64,000 bases of DNA from Comamonadaceae bacterium OTU4NAUVB1 (GCA_024372625.1 CP099605.1:496001-560000), one strand, 5' to 3'. Shown: positions 52,114 to 61,933, numbered from the stretch's first letter. Notes: a model not told the origin generated them from the sequence alone. Translations and numbers: made by a program.

Positions 52114-53352
52114 TCACTTGACGAACTGGTTGAGCTGGATGATGGGCATGAGCACGGCCAGCACGATCAGCATCACCACCCCGCCCATCGCCACGATCAG
52201 CAGCGGCTCCAGGATGGTGGCCAGGTGCATCGCGCGGCGCTGCACCTCGGCGCCGAGCTGGGTGGCCGCGCGCTGCAGCATCAGCGGCAGCGTGCCGGTC
52301 TGCTCGCCCAGGCGCGCGAACATCGAGACGATGCCCGGAAAGCGCTTCTTCTGCGCCAGCGCCGAGGCCAGCGGCGCGCCCTCGCGCACCAGCACCAGCG
52401 CATCGAGCGCGTCGGTGCGCATGGCGCGATTGCCCAGGGTCTCGGCGGCCGCCTGCAGGGCGCGCAGGATCGGCACGCCGGCGGTCGCCAGCATCGCCAG
52501 CGTGCTGGCGAAGCGCGCCGCGTTGTAGCCGCGCGCGAGCTTGCCGATGATCGGCAGGCGCAGCCAGGCGGCGTCGAAGCGCTCGCGGAAGGCATCGCGC
52601 GCCAGCGCCACCCGCATGCCCACGACCAGCGCCGCGATGCCGATCAGCAGCGTCCAGCCATAGCCGCGCACGAAGTCGCTCAGCGCCAGCATCGCCACCG
52701 TGAGCACCGGCAGCGCCCGCTTGGTGCCGGCGAACACGTTGGCCACCTGGGGCACCACGTAGCTCACCAGGAAGATCACGATCACGATGGCGATCACCGA
52801 CACGATGGCCGGATAGAGCGCCGCCCCGACGAGCTTCTGCTGCAGGGCCTGGCGCTGTTCCAGGTCGTCGGCCAGGCGTTCGAGCACCATTCCCAGGTTG
52901 CCGCTGTGCTCGCCCGCGCCGATGACGGCGACGTAGATCGGCGAGAACTCGCGCGGGTGCTGCGCCAGCGCGCGCGCGAAGGGCGAGCCGGCGTTGACCT
53001 CCGCGCGCAGCGAGGCGAGCAGGTGGCGCTGGTTCTCGCGCTCGGCCTCGTCGGTCAGCGCGGTGAGCGCGCGCTCCAGCGGCAGGCCGGAGGACACGAG
53101 GCCGGCGATCTGCCGCGTCCACACGGCCAGCTCGGTGGTGCTGAAGGCGCGGGCGCGACCGAAGAGCCGCCGGCCGCCGCCCGTGCTGCCGTCCGGGCGC
53201 AGCGCCCCGGCGCTGCCGACCACCGCGACCTCTAGCGGAATCAGCTTCTGGGCGCGCAGCATGCCGCGCGCGGCGCGCGCCGTGTCGGCCTCCAGCACGC
53301 CCTTGCGCGGCTGGCCCTGCTCGTCGATGGCTTCGAAGGAATAGGCGGGCAT
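52114..53352 (-). CDS. gspF: Type II secretion inner-membrane protein GspF
   Basis: Polytopic platform protein of the type II secretion system; it contacts the GspE ATPase and the pseudopilus. It has 412 residues, normal length. The start MPAYSFEAIDEQGQPRKGVLEAD is diagnostic. Two T2SSF repeats follow (LAVWTRQIAGLVSSGLPLERAL; FASTLAMLATAGVPILRALQ) with three membrane segments, including VSVIAIVIVIFLVSYVVPQV and the C-terminal LIVAMGGVVMLIVLAVLMPI. It is 20 nt from gspE. Confidence 0.96.
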   Translation of the reverse strand: MPAYSFEAIDEQGQPRKGVLEADTARAARGMLRAQKLIPLEVAVVGSAGALRPDGSTGGGRRLFGRARAFSTTELAVWTRQIAGLVSSGLPLERALTALTDEAERENQRHLLASLRAEVNAGSPFARALAQHPREFSPIYVAVIGAGEHSGNLGMVLERLADDLEQRQALQQKLVGAALYPAIVSVIAIVIVIFLVSYVVPQVANVFAGTKRALPVLTVAMLALSDFVRGYGWTLLIGIAALVVGMRVALARDAFRERFDAAWLRLPIIGKLARGYNAARFASTLAMLATAGVPILRALQAAAETLGNRAMRTDALDALVLVREGAPLASALAQKKRFPGIVSMFARLGEQTGTLPLMLQRAATQLGAEVQRRAMHLATILEPLLIVAMGGVVMLIVLAVLMPIIQLNQFVK

Positions 53353-53372
53353 GGGTCGTGGGGGGTGGACGG

Positions 53373-54797
53373 TCAGTCGCGCGTCACGCGCAGGAGTTCG
53401 GCGCGCGAGCTGACGCCCGCGCGCACCAGGCGTTCGCCGTCCTCGCGCATGGAGCGCAGGCCGCCGCGCTCGGCGGCGGTGAAGATCTGGCTCTCCGGCG
53501 CGCGGCTGTGGATGAGCGACTGCACGGCGTCGTCGGCCACCAGCAACTCGAAGATGCCGGTGCGGCCCTGGTAGCCGGTCTGGCCGCAGGCCTCGCACCC
53601 GACCGGCGCGCCCTCGCCCTGGTCCGAGCGCCCGGCGCACACCGGGCAGAGCTTGCGCACCAGCCGCTGCGCCAGCACGCCCAGCAGCGACGAGCTCAGC
53701 AGGAAGGGCTCCACGCCCATGTCGGTAAGGCGCGTGACGGCGCTGACCGAGTCGTTGGTGTGCAGCGTGGCCAGCACCAGGTGGCCGGTGAGCGAGGCCT
53801 GGATGGCGATCTGCGCGGTCTCGAAGTCGCGGATCTCGCCGATCATGATGACGTCGGGGTCCTGGCGCAGGATGGCGCGCAGGGCCTTGGCGAAGGTCAG
53901 GTCGATCTTGGCGTTGACCTGCGTCTGGCCGACGCCCGGCAGCTCGTACTCGATCGGGTCCTCGACCGTCATGATGTTGCTGCGCCCCGCGTCCAGGCGG
54001 CTCAGCGCGGCGTACAGGGTGGTCGTCTTGCCCGAGCCGGTCGGCCCGGTCACCAGGATGATCCCGTGCGGCTGGCCGATCAGGGTCTCGAAGCGCGTGA
54101 GGGTGTCGCCCTGCATGCCCACCGCCTCCAGCGTGAGCTTGCTCTCGTTCTTGTCCAGCAGGCGCAGCACGGCGCGCTCGCCGTGGGCGCTGGGCAGGGT
54201 GGAGACGCGCACGTCGACCGCGCGCGTGCCGATGCGCAGCGAGATGCGTCCGTCCTGCGGCAGGCGTTTCTCGGCGATGTCGAGGTCGGCCATGATCTTC
54301 AGGCGCGAGATCAGCGCCGCGTGCAGGGCCCGGTTGGGCTGCACCACCTCGCGCAAGGTACCGTCGATGCGAAAGCGCACCGAGGACGTGCGCTCGTAGG
54401 GCTCGATGTGGATGTCGCTCGCGCCGTCGCGCGCGGCCTGCGTGAGCAGGGCGTTGAGCATGCGGATGATCGGCGCGTCGCCGGCCGATTCCAGCAGGTC
54501 CTCCACCGCCGGCAGCTCCTGCATCATGCGCGAGAGGTCGGCGTCGCCCTGCACCTCGCTCACGATCGCCGCGGCGTTGGACTCGCCCTGCGCGTAGGCG
54601 GCGCTGATGCGCTGGGCGAGCAGGCCGGCGTCGAGCGGCTCGAAGGCGGTGACGGCGAAGCGGCGCGCCACTTCGCCGAGCGCGCTGCGCGGCGGCACGC
54701 GCGGCATCCACAGCGTGCGGGTGCCGTCGTCGGATTCCTCCAGCAGCAGCTGCTGGGTCCGCGCGAAGGCGTAGGGCAGGGGATAGCGCACGGCCAT
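53373..54797 (-). CDS. gspE: Type II secretion ATPase GspE
   Basis: Cytoplasmic hexameric ATPase powering pseudopilus assembly. It has 474 residues. The N-terminal domain binds GspL; the ATPase core shows Walker A GPTGSGKTTTLY, Asp boxes (TVEDPIEYELPG) and Walker B (DPDVIMIGEIRD), with HTNDSVSAVTRL. The four-Cys zinc motif is present: CPVC and, 16 residues on, CEAC. The gene lies between gspD and gspF with 20-26 nt gaps. Confidence 0.97.
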   Translation of the reverse strand: MAVRYPLPYAFARTQQLLLEESDDGTRTLWMPRVPPRSALGEVARRFAVTAFEPLDAGLLAQRISAAYAQGESNAAAIVSEVQGDADLSRMMQELPAVEDLLESAGDAPIIRMLNALLTQAARDGASDIHIEPYERTSSVRFRIDGTLREVVQPNRALHAALISRLKIMADLDIAEKRLPQDGRISLRIGTRAVDVRVSTLPSAHGERAVLRLLDKNESKLTLEAVGMQGDTLTRFETLIGQPHGIILVTGPTGSGKTTTLYAALSRLDAGRSNIMTVEDPIEYELPGVGQTQVNAKIDLTFAKALRAILRQDPDVIMIGEIRDFETAQIAIQASLTGHLVLATLHTNDSVSAVTRLTDMGVEPFLLSSSLLGVLAQRLVRKLCPVCAGRSDQGEGAPVGCEACGQTGYQGRTGIFELLVADDAVQSLIHSRAPESQIFTAAERGGLRSMREDGERLVRAGVSSRAELLRVTRD

Positions 54798-54823
54798 GGC
54801 GGGTGATTCCTGGTTCCTGGGGT

Positions 54824-57178
54824 CTAGTTCGGTTCGCGGTAGCTCATCGGGTCGGAGGTGGGCGGCAGGGCGCCGCGCTGCGGTCCGATCAGCGGCAGGG
54901 TGCTGGTGGTCGTGGCGGCCGGCGCGCGCACGCCCGAGCTCCGCGCCGCCGAGGGCGGCGGGATCAGGCGGGTGCCCTCGATGCGTTCGGCCGGGCGCTC
55001 CGGTGCCTGCGCGGGATCGGGCAGCACCAGCGGCGGCAGCATGGGCGCCTGGCCCACGTTGTTCAGCGGCAGCCTGGGCTCGGGCTGCGTGCCCTGCTGG
55101 ATGCCGCGGATCGTCTCGTAGCGGTCGGCCGCGAAGGCCTCGGTCACGACGCCGTCGCGCAGCACCACCGGACGGATGAAGACCATCAGGTTGGTCTTGG
55201 TGCGTCGGCGGACCTCGTTCCTGAACAGGTTGCCCACCACCGGGATGTCGCCGAGCCCGGGCACCTTCTCGTTGGTATTGGAGTAGTCGTCCTGCAGCAG
55301 GCCGCCGAGCATCACGATGCTGCCGTCCTCCACCAGCACGCTCGACTCGATGCTGCGCTTGTTGGTCGTGGGGCCGTTGAGGTCGCCGCGCGTGGATGCG
55401 TCGACGTTGGAGACCTCCTGGAAGATCTGCATCTTGATCGTGCCGTTCTCGTTGATCTGCGGGCGCACGCGCAGCGTCAGGCCGACGTCCTTGCGCTCGA
55501 CCGTGGTGAACGGGTTGACGCTCGAGGTCGAGCCGTTGGTGCTCGCGTACTGGCCGGTCGGGAACGGGACGTTCTGGCCGATCACGATCTTGGCCTCCTC
55601 GTTGTCCAGCGTGAGCAGTTGCGGGGTCGACAGCACGTTGCCCGCGCCGTTGCCCTCCAGGAAGCGCGCCAGCACGCCCAGGGTGTACTGGCCGTCGCTG
55701 TTGCGCCGCCCGATGCCCAGGTTCAGGCCGGCCGAGGGGATCGTCGTGGCGGTGCCCGCGGCCAGCCCCAGCGCGAGGCTGATGATGTTGTTGTTGGCCC
55801 CCGAGACGCTGGAATTGGTGCCCACGATGCCGCGGGTGCTGCCGTCGCCCAGGGCGCTCTGCCACTGCACGCCGAACTCCGCCGCCTTGGTGGCGTTGAC
55901 CTCGATGATCAGGCTCTCGATCATCACCTGCGCGCGCCGGCCGTCGAGCCGGTCGATCACCGCGCGCAACTGGCGGTACTGCGGCTCGGAGGCGGTGATG
56001 ATGAGCGAGTTGGTGGTCGGGTCGGCCTGGATCTGGCCGCCGGTGGAGATCGGGTTGGCATTGTTCAGCGGCGCGGTGGCCGCCGCGCTGGTGAGCGCGC
56101 CGCCCTGGAGCTGCGATTGCTGCTGTTGCTGCTGGGGCAGGGCCTGCAGGCCCCCGGCCGCGGCCCCGCCGCCGGCCAGCGCCGCGGCGCCGCGCGCATC
56201 GCTGGCCATCGCCGCGCGCAGCGTGGTCGCGAGCTTCACGGCGTCGGCATTCTTCAGGTAGACGACGTAGATGTTGCCGGCCTCGCCGTTGGGGCTGTCG
56301 ATGGCCGCGCGGTCGAGCTTGGCGACCAGCGAGCGCACCAGCTGCGCACGCGCCGGATTGGCCGCGCGCAGGATCAGCGAGTTGCTGCGCGAATCGGCCA
56401 GCAGCGAGGTGCGGAACGAGCTGTCGGCCACCCCGCCGCCGGGCACGCCGCCGGCCGCGGCGGCACCGCCGACGCCGGTGGTGGCGGGGCCGCCGTCGAG
56501 CAGTCGGTTGACCAGCGGCGCCATGTCGCTGGCGATCGAGTGCTTCAGCGGGATCACCTCGATGTCCGAGGCGTTGGGCACGTCGAGCGAGGCCACGATG
56601 CGCGCGAGGCGCCGCATGTTCTCGGCGTAGTCGGTGATCACCAGGGAGTTGTTGCCCGGGTTCACGTTGATGGTGTTGTTGGGCGCGATCAGCGGGCGCA
56701 GCACCGGCAGGAGGTTGTTGGCCGACTCGTAGTTCAGCTTGAAGACCTGCGTGACGATCTGGTTGCCGCTCATCGCCGCGATGCCGCCGGTGGAGGTGGC
56801 GACGGCGCTGCTCTGGAGCTTGGCGTCGGCCTCCGGCACGATCTTGTAGAGCCCGTCGGCCTGCACCACGGCGAAGCCCTGCAGCCGCAGCGCGGCGGCG
56901 AACTGGTTGAAGGCCGCCGCCGGCGCGATGGCGCGCTCGGTCTGCAGGTTGACCACGCCCTTCACGCGCGGGTCGACCACCACGTCGCGGCCGGTGATGA
57001 CGGCCATGGTGCGCGCCACCGATTCGATCTCGGCATTGGAGAAGTTCAGCGTGATGGGTTCGCCGCGGCGTGGCGCGCCGTCCTGGGCCAGGGCGGCGGG
57101 CAGGCAGGCGGTCATCAGCAGTTGCGCGGCGAGCGCGGCGATGCCGAGGCGCACGCCAGTCGAAGACAGGGGCTTCAT
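54824..57178 (-). CDS. gspD: Type II secretion outer-membrane secretin GspD
   Basis: Forms the large outer-membrane channel through which folded proteins leave. It has 784 residues. A signal peptide ends at PAALAQD; the N0 domain starts ITLNFSNAEIESVARTMAVI; three N repeats follow (IPLKHSIASDMAPLVNRLLD, VYLKNADAVKLATTLRAA), then the secretin core with LLTLDNEEAKIVIGQNVPF and VPGLGDIPVVGNLFR. Gly/Ala/Gln-rich linkers (QQQQQSQLQGG) separate the repeats. No lipobox-type pilotin partner is evident in the window. Confidence 0.96.
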   Translation of the reverse strand: MKPLSSTGVRLGIAALAAQLLMTACLPAALAQDGAPRRGEPITLNFSNAEIESVARTMAVITGRDVVVDPRVKGVVNLQTERAIAPAAAFNQFAAALRLQGFAVVQADGLYKIVPEADAKLQSSAVATSTGGIAAMSGNQIVTQVFKLNYESANNLLPVLRPLIAPNNTINVNPGNNSLVITDYAENMRRLARIVASLDVPNASDIEVIPLKHSIASDMAPLVNRLLDGGPATTGVGGAAAAGGVPGGGVADSSFRTSLLADSRSNSLILRAANPARAQLVRSLVAKLDRAAIDSPNGEAGNIYVVYLKNADAVKLATTLRAAMASDARGAAALAGGGAAAGGLQALPQQQQQQSQLQGGALTSAAATAPLNNANPISTGGQIQADPTTNSLIITASEPQYRQLRAVIDRLDGRRAQVMIESLIIEVNATKAAEFGVQWQSALGDGSTRGIVGTNSSVSGANNNIISLALGLAAGTATTIPSAGLNLGIGRRNSDGQYTLGVLARFLEGNGAGNVLSTPQLLTLDNEEAKIVIGQNVPFPTGQYASTNGSTSSVNPFTTVERKDVGLTLRVRPQINENGTIKMQIFQEVSNVDASTRGDLNGPTTNKRSIESSVLVEDGSIVMLGGLLQDDYSNTNEKVPGLGDIPVVGNLFRNEVRRRTKTNLMVFIRPVVLRDGVVTEAFAADRYETIRGIQQGTQPEPRLPLNNVGQAPMLPPLVLPDPAQAPERPAERIEGTRLIPPPSAARSSGVRAPAATTTSTLPLIGPQRGALPPTSDPMSYREPN

Positions 57179-57182
57179 GGGA

Positions 57183-57989
57183 TCAATCCAGGGTGATGAT
57201 CGAGCGCGCGCCTTCGCGCCGCCCGATGATGTTCAACAAGTTCGACAGCGCGTCCTCGCGGCCCGGGGCCGCGCTGGCTTCGCCGCTGAAGCGCATGAAA
57301 GTGCCGCTCCAGCTGCCGCTGCCGTTGAGCTGCAGGCTGCCTTCGCGCGTGGTGAGGAGCAGGGTCGGCACCGGTCCGCCCTCGACGGCGAAGCGGTAGC
57401 TGCCCATCGGGCGCAGCGTCGACAGGCTCGAGGAGATGTCGGTAGCGTCGAGCGTGGCGCGTCCGCCCACGCCGAGCTTCGAGTCCTGCAGCCGCAGGGC
57501 GAAGGCCTGCGTCGTCAGGTCGAGCGTGCCTTCGGGCTTGAGCGAATTCCAGGGCGCGCCGAAGCCCGCGAGCAGGGCGGCCGGCCAGCGCGAGGTGCCG
57601 TCGCTCCAGTCGAGCTGGACCCCGCCTGCCTCGGGATGCAGCCGTGCCCGCACGGGTTGGGCCGAGCAGCAGGACAGGTCGAGCGTGGCGTCGATCGCGC
57701 CCCAGGCGGGCCGCAACGCCCAGCCCACCGCACCCGGCAGCGAGACCGAGGCGTTTCCCCCGGCCCCGCTCGCGAAGACCAGGCCGGCGGTGCCGTTCCA
57801 GACCGTGCCGCGCGCGTTGACCAGTTGCACCCGTGCGCCGGTCGCCTGGGCGATGCCCGCGGCCAGCCAGCGCGCCGGGGCGAAGCACACCAGCGCGATC
57901 GCACCGCCGAGCAGCGCGCCGGGCACCGCCCAGCGCCAGCCGCGCGACGTGGAGGCGCGGGCCGGGGATGCGGTCTTGAGGGTCGCCAT
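57183..57989 (-). CDS. gspN: Type II secretion protein GspN
   Basis: A 268-residue inner-membrane protein with one N-terminal membrane segment (GALLGGAIALVCFAPARWL) and a periplasmic beta-rich body (ATGARVQLVNARGTVWNGTA, QLNGSGSWSGTFMRFSGEA, LSNLLNIIGRREGARSIITL), the GspN pattern. GspN occurs in only some T2SS clusters and its role is poorly defined. It precedes gspD by 4 nt. Confidence 0.9.
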   Translation of the reverse strand: MATLKTASPARASTSRGWRWAVPGALLGGAIALVCFAPARWLAAGIAQATGARVQLVNARGTVWNGTAGLVFASGAGGNASVSLPGAVGWALRPAWGAIDATLDLSCCSAQPVRARLHPEAGGVQLDWSDGTSRWPAALLAGFGAPWNSLKPEGTLDLTTQAFALRLQDSKLGVGGRATLDATDISSSLSTLRPMGSYRFAVEGGPVPTLLLTTREGSLQLNGSGSWSGTFMRFSGEASAAPGREDALSNLLNIIGRREGARSIITLD

Positions 57990-58036
57990 GAACACCAGTG
58001 GGGGGACGGAAGCCGGGGCCGTGTCGCGTCGGCGCG

Positions 58037-58744
58037 TCAGCGCGCCGGCAGGCTCATGACGAGCGTGCCGTCCCAGCGCGCGCCCGACGTGTCGGCGGCG
58101 GGAGCGGCCTGCACGAACGCGCCGGTCGCCGTCGCGGCGCCACCGGGTGTCGCGCCCGGACGCGCGAAGCCCGACACGGGGCCGCCGGGGGGCGGAGGGC
58201 GTCCGCCGGGAACGGCCATCGTGCCGGGCGGCATGCCGGTGAAACCGCCCGGATTGCCGCTGCCCGCGACGTTCGCCGGTGCCGACTGCGAGCGCGTGAC
58301 GTGGATCTCGCGCGGCAGCGCGCGCGCATTGCCGCGGGCCTGCGTCAGCCACTGCGCGAAGTTGGTCGCCGGCGTGGCGCGCAGGGTCACGAGCACGCCC
58401 TCGGCGGCGCTGGTCGCGGCGGTCTGCATCCGCACGCTGCCGCCCAGGCCTTCGTTGACGGAGGCTTCCAGCGCGCGCAGGGCGTCGTCGCGATTGGCGC
58501 GCGGCAGGGCCTGCAGCGCGCGCGCCTGGGCCTGCAGCGCCATCATCTGCTGGAGCTGGACGTCGAGCTGGGCATGGGCGATGCGCGCGGTCGACAGCGT
58601 GCGCAGTGCCGGCGCGAGGGCCACCCACCACACCAGCGCCAGGACGACGATCGTGCCCGCCACGCCCACCAGGCGTTGCTCGCGGGTGGGAAGTTCGCGC
58701 CACCAGGTCCGCGCGCGCGTCCCGAAGTTCCGCAGCGCGCTCAT
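58037..58744 (-). CDS. gspM: Type II secretion protein GspM
   Basis: A 235-residue bitopic inner-membrane protein that pairs with GspL on the assembly platform. The membrane segment is GVAGTIVVLALVWWVALAPA near residue 30, preceded by the conserved WRELPTREQRLV. A ferredoxin-like periplasmic domain follows. Residues about 160-215 form a Gly/Pro-rich insertion (GRPPPPGGPVSG), longer than usual for the family. Its ATG overlaps the gspL stop (ATGA). Confidence 0.92.
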   Translation of the reverse strand: MSALRNFGTRARTWWRELPTREQRLVGVAGTIVVLALVWWVALAPALRTLSTARIAHAQLDVQLQQMMALQAQARALQALPRANRDDALRALEASVNEGLGGSVRMQTAATSAAEGVLVTLRATPATNFAQWLTQARGNARALPREIHVTRSQSAPANVAGSGNPGGFTGMPPGTMAVPGGRPPPPGGPVSGFARPGATPGGAATATGAFVQAAPAADTSGARWDGTLVMSLPAR

Positions 58745-59988
58745 CGCATCACCCCCGAGGCCGGTTGCACCAGCAGGAGATCGCCTTCGCTGCGCGCGCT
58801 GTAGCCGCGCGCGGCCATCGCCGTGGCGATCTGCGTCACGTCGGCCATGCCCAGGCCCAGGCCGCGCAGGCGCAGCTGGCCGGCGGCGTAGTCGATGGCG
58901 CTGGGCGTGCGGCCGGGAGGCAGCAGCGCGGCGAGCGCGGCGAGCATCGGCTCGGCATCGCCGGCGGACACGCCGCCGGTCGCCTGCTGCAGCGAGGCGA
59001 CCTCGCGCGCCATCTGCAGGGCCGGTTCGTAGGGCTGCACGCCCGGAAAGGTCTCGGCGAGGATGGCGCCGATGGCGCCGCGCTTGGCCTCGAGCGCGCG
59101 ACGTTCCTTCCACGCCCAGGCATTGACGCCGATCAGTTGCGCCAGGACCAGCACCGCCGCCCCCCAGCGCGCGGCCCGCCAGCGCGGGGCATGCCACAGC
59201 GCCTGCACGACGGCGGCGAACTTCTTGCCCGCGCGCGCGCGCCCGGTGGAAGCGAGATCGAATTGCGACAGGTCCCAGCCGGAGACGCTTGCCTGCAGCC
59301 AGCGTTCGGCGGGCAGCACGATCGCCACCGGCACGCCCAGCAGCTCCTCGGCCAGCGCCGCGACGGCCGGCTCGGCCTGCACCTGCGTGTCCGGCGGCAG
59401 CGCGCCGAGCGCGGCGATGCCGGCGGCATCCAGCGGCAGGGCCAGCACGCCCTGCGCGTCGCACAGCGTGATGCGCGCGGCCCCGGGCTCGCCGGTGGCG
59501 AACAGCGCGCCCGCGGCCGGGAGCCCGTCGTCGGCGTCCCCCGGCGCGACCGGTGCGGCACGGGAGCGGGGCGCGAACTCGGGGACGATGCGCTCGATGC
59601 GGCGTCCCGCGGCTTCGAGGCCCTGCACGATGCCGCGCAGCCAGGCCCGGTTGCAGGCGGCGACCCAGGTCGGCCGGCCGGCGGCGGCATCCGGTGCCAG
59701 CGCGAAATGGAGCAGTTCGGGGTCTTCGAGCAGGCGATCCTCGAGCAGGCCGGCGAGCACGGCGCGCAGCCGCACCGGGCTGTTCAGGCTGCCCTGGGGC
59801 AGCGTGACCTCGTGCCAGGACAGGGCCGCCGCCGGCACCGCCAGCGTCAGGTCCTCGCCCGAAGGGAGCAGGGCGGGCAACGCGCTGCCGCTCGAACGCA
59901 GCTTGCTGCCATCGGCCGACCAGAGGTCCCAGCCGTACTCGCCGCCGGCGGGCGCCGACGGAAGTGGAATCGTCACGAGCAAGGGCAT
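58741..59988 (-). CDS. gspL: Type II secretion protein GspL
   Basis: A 415-residue platform protein linking the GspE ATPase to the membrane. The cytoplasmic part (about 1-260, actin-like fold) contains WHEVTLPQGSLNSPVRLRAVLAGLLEDRLL; a single membrane segment is AVLVLAQLIGVNAWAW; a periplasmic ferredoxin-like domain ends the protein. Its upstream gap to gspK (158 nt) is the only large gap in the run and may hold an internal promoter. Confidence 0.93.
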   Translation of the reverse strand: MPLLVTIPLPSAPAGGEYGWDLWSADGSKLRSSGSALPALLPSGEDLTLAVPAAALSWHEVTLPQGSLNSPVRLRAVLAGLLEDRLLEDPELLHFALAPDAAAGRPTWVAACNRAWLRGIVQGLEAAGRRIERIVPEFAPRSRAAPVAPGDADDGLPAAGALFATGEPGAARITLCDAQGVLALPLDAAGIAALGALPPDTQVQAEPAVAALAEELLGVPVAIVLPAERWLQASVSGWDLSQFDLASTGRARAGKKFAAVVQALWHAPRWRAARWGAAVLVLAQLIGVNAWAWKERRALEAKRGAIGAILAETFPGVQPYEPALQMAREVASLQQATGGVSAGDAEPMLAALAALLPPGRTPSAIDYAAGQLRLRGLGLGMADVTQIATAMAARGYSARSEGDLLLVQPASGVMR

Positions 59989-60061
59989 GGGAAGGAAGGA
60001 AACGAGAACGAAAGTTCAAGGAAGGCCGAAGGAGCCTCTGATTGTAGGACGCACCTGACTT

Positions 60062-60092
60062 TCATGCTATTAAAACGATAGCTATCAAATCA
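60062..60092. repeat. AT-rich dyad element between gspK and gspL
   Basis: GCTAT-TAAAACG-ATAGC forms a small perfect dyad (60065-60081), and the 3' arm overlaps a second one, GATAGCTATC (60076-60085). The segment stands out as AT-rich in a GC-rich operon. It resembles short dispersed elements remembered from Comamonadaceae intergenic regions, but copies elsewhere cannot be checked here. Confidence 0.35.
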
Positions 60093-60146
60093 GCCTGCCC
60101 GGGCGGTTGTCGCAGGTTGGACGGTAACTGTGACAGTTGGTCTCAA

Positions 60147-61262
60147 TCAACGTCCGGGGCCCGGAGTTGTCGCGCCCGCGCCACGCTCTCGCCACAGGAT
60201 GACGACCTCGACGCCGTTGCGCCGCAGCAGCGAACGCTCCTCGACCCAATTGCGGTCGATGCGCAGCCGGCCGTGGGTCTCGAAGAACGAACTCGACACG
60301 CCATGCTGCCCGTCGACGAAGCGCAGCGTGCTGCCCAGGGCCTCGCTGCCATCGGACAGCGTGCGGAAGAAACTGCGCGATCGCTGGGCCACCAGCCGCT
60401 GGGCGCCGGCCAGGTCGAGGCTCGGCACGCTGGCGAAGAGCGCCTCGGCGCTGGCGGTGTTGATGTTGAGCGCGGTGCGCACCGGCAGCACCGTGACGTA
60501 GGGTTCGAGTGCCGTGGCGGTCGCGGGCGACACGCCCAGCCAGGGCAGTTGCGACATGCGCTGGGGCAGCAGCGGCGCGTCGGCCTCGATCGAGACGGAC
60601 GGGTCCAGCGTCGCCGTCGCCGAGCCCGCCGACGAGGCCGCGCTCGCCGCCGGTGTCGCGGCGGCGGCCGCGGCCGTCGATGCCGTCGGTGTCGCCGAGG
60701 CGTTGCCGGCCGTCGGATTGGAGGGACTCGGTGCCGGGAAGACGCGCTGCAGGCTGGCGATCATCACGGCCAGGTCCTGCGCCGGCAGCCCGAGCAGGCC
60801 GAACAGCTTGGTGAAGGCGGCGACCGCCTCGGGCACCGGTTTGCCGATCTCCACCAGGTTGAGCACGTTGAGCTTGGACTGCGCGTCCACGATGCGGCCC
60901 GAGAGGAAGGCCTCGGGCAGCGTGTCGGCCACTTCGCCGGGCGGGCTGCGTTCGGCGGCCAGGAAGGTCGACAGCCGCGCCTCCTCCAGCGCGATCGCCC
61001 AGGGCTCGGCGAGGTGGTCGGCGCCGGGGGTGCGGCCGTCCTCGCGCAGGATGAGGCGCGACCAGTCGAGCGCCCCGATCAGCACCCAGCTCGACTGCAA
61101 CCGCGCGCGTTCGGCCGTCTCGACCTCCACCGCGCGCCACTGCTGCCACAGTGCCGCCGCCGCGAGCGTGGCCACCAGCGTGACGGTGAGCATCGCCGCG
61201 AGCAGCGCGACGCCGCGCTGGCGGACGCGTCGCCCGGGCCTGTGGTGCGCGTCCGGCGTCAT
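60147..61262 (-). CDS. gspK: Type II secretion minor pseudopilin GspK
   Basis: A 371-residue minor pseudopilin that caps the pseudopilus tip. The leader RQRG is followed by VALLAAMLTVTLVATLAAA; the Glu5 of other pseudopilins is absent, as is normal for GspK. The large globular domain contains DAQSKLNVLNLVE and LNINTASAEALFASVPSLD (helix-hairpin-helix-like). An Ala/Thr/Pro-rich insertion lies at about 180-220. The ATG overlaps the gspJ stop. Confidence 0.94.
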   Translation of the reverse strand: MTPDAHHRPGRRVRQRGVALLAAMLTVTLVATLAAAALWQQWRAVEVETAERARLQSSWVLIGALDWSRLILREDGRTPGADHLAEPWAIALEEARLSTFLAAERSPPGEVADTLPEAFLSGRIVDAQSKLNVLNLVEIGKPVPEAVAAFTKLFGLLGLPAQDLAVMIASLQRVFPAPSPSNPTAGNASATPTASTAAAAAATPAASAASSAGSATATLDPSVSIEADAPLLPQRMSQLPWLGVSPATATALEPYVTVLPVRTALNINTASAEALFASVPSLDLAGAQRLVAQRSRSFFRTLSDGSEALGSTLRFVDGQHGVSSSFFETHGRLRIDRNWVEERSLLRRNGVEVVILWRERGAGATTPGPGR

Positions 61263-61933
61263 GTCTTGGGCACCGCCACGGTCGGGCGGATCCAGTCGCG
61301 CGTGACCACGCCCGACAATCCCGCGCCCGGCGGCAGGTTGAGCACCAGCCGGATGCCGTCGGGCATGCCCGCGCCCAGGCCGCCGACGGCGTTCGCGCCC
61401 GAGGCCGCATCGGTCCAGGCGACGCCGCGGAAGTACTGGAGCTGCCAGTTCACGAGCGGCATCAGGTCCACCTCGGCGCCGCGCAGGGTCTCGTTGCTGC
61501 CTTGAGCCCAGGCATCGGCCTGGACCCAGGCGCGCAGCCATTCGGCCCGGGTGGCGACGGCGCCGGACTGCCAGCGACGCCAGCGCATGCCGGTGGGGCT
61601 GGCGGCATCGGCGCTCATGGCCCAGGCCACCACGTAGAGCACCGGCTGCGTGCCGTCGGCGCCGCGCCGCGTCAGGCGCAGCACCTGTCCGTTCCAGGCG
61701 ATCGGCTGGATCTGCGGCATCACCACCGTCGCGTCGAGGTCGGTGCCCCACTGGGCGAGCGTGGTCTGCAGCGTGACGACCGCGTCGCTGCGCGCGCGGT
61801 TGAAGCCCTGCACCCGCATCATCCCGTCGAGCCCCTGCCAGCTCATCAGCGCCAGCATCGCCATGACCGCGATGCCGACCATCAGCTCGATCAGGGTGAA
61901 GCCACGCGCGGCGCGTCGTCGGTGCACGGCCAT
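61259..61933 (-). CDS. gspJ: Type II secretion minor pseudopilin GspJ
   Basis: A 224-residue minor pseudopilin. The prepilin leader RRRAARG is followed by FTLIELMVGIAVMAMLALMS with Glu at position +5. The body has WQGLDGMMRVQGFNRARSD and NWQLQYFRG, typical of GspJ, which joins GspI and GspK in the tip complex. It starts 5 nt after the gspI stop. Confidence 0.94.
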   Translation of the reverse strand: MAVHRRRAARGFTLIELMVGIAVMAMLALMSWQGLDGMMRVQGFNRARSDAVVTLQTTLAQWGTDLDATVVMPQIQPIAWNGQVLRLTRRGADGTQPVLYVVAWAMSADAASPTGMRWRRWQSGAVATRAEWLRAWVQADAWAQGSNETLRGAEVDLMPLVNWQLQYFRGVAWTDAASGANAVGGLGAGMPDGIRLVLNLPPGAGLSGVVTRDWIRPTVAVPKT

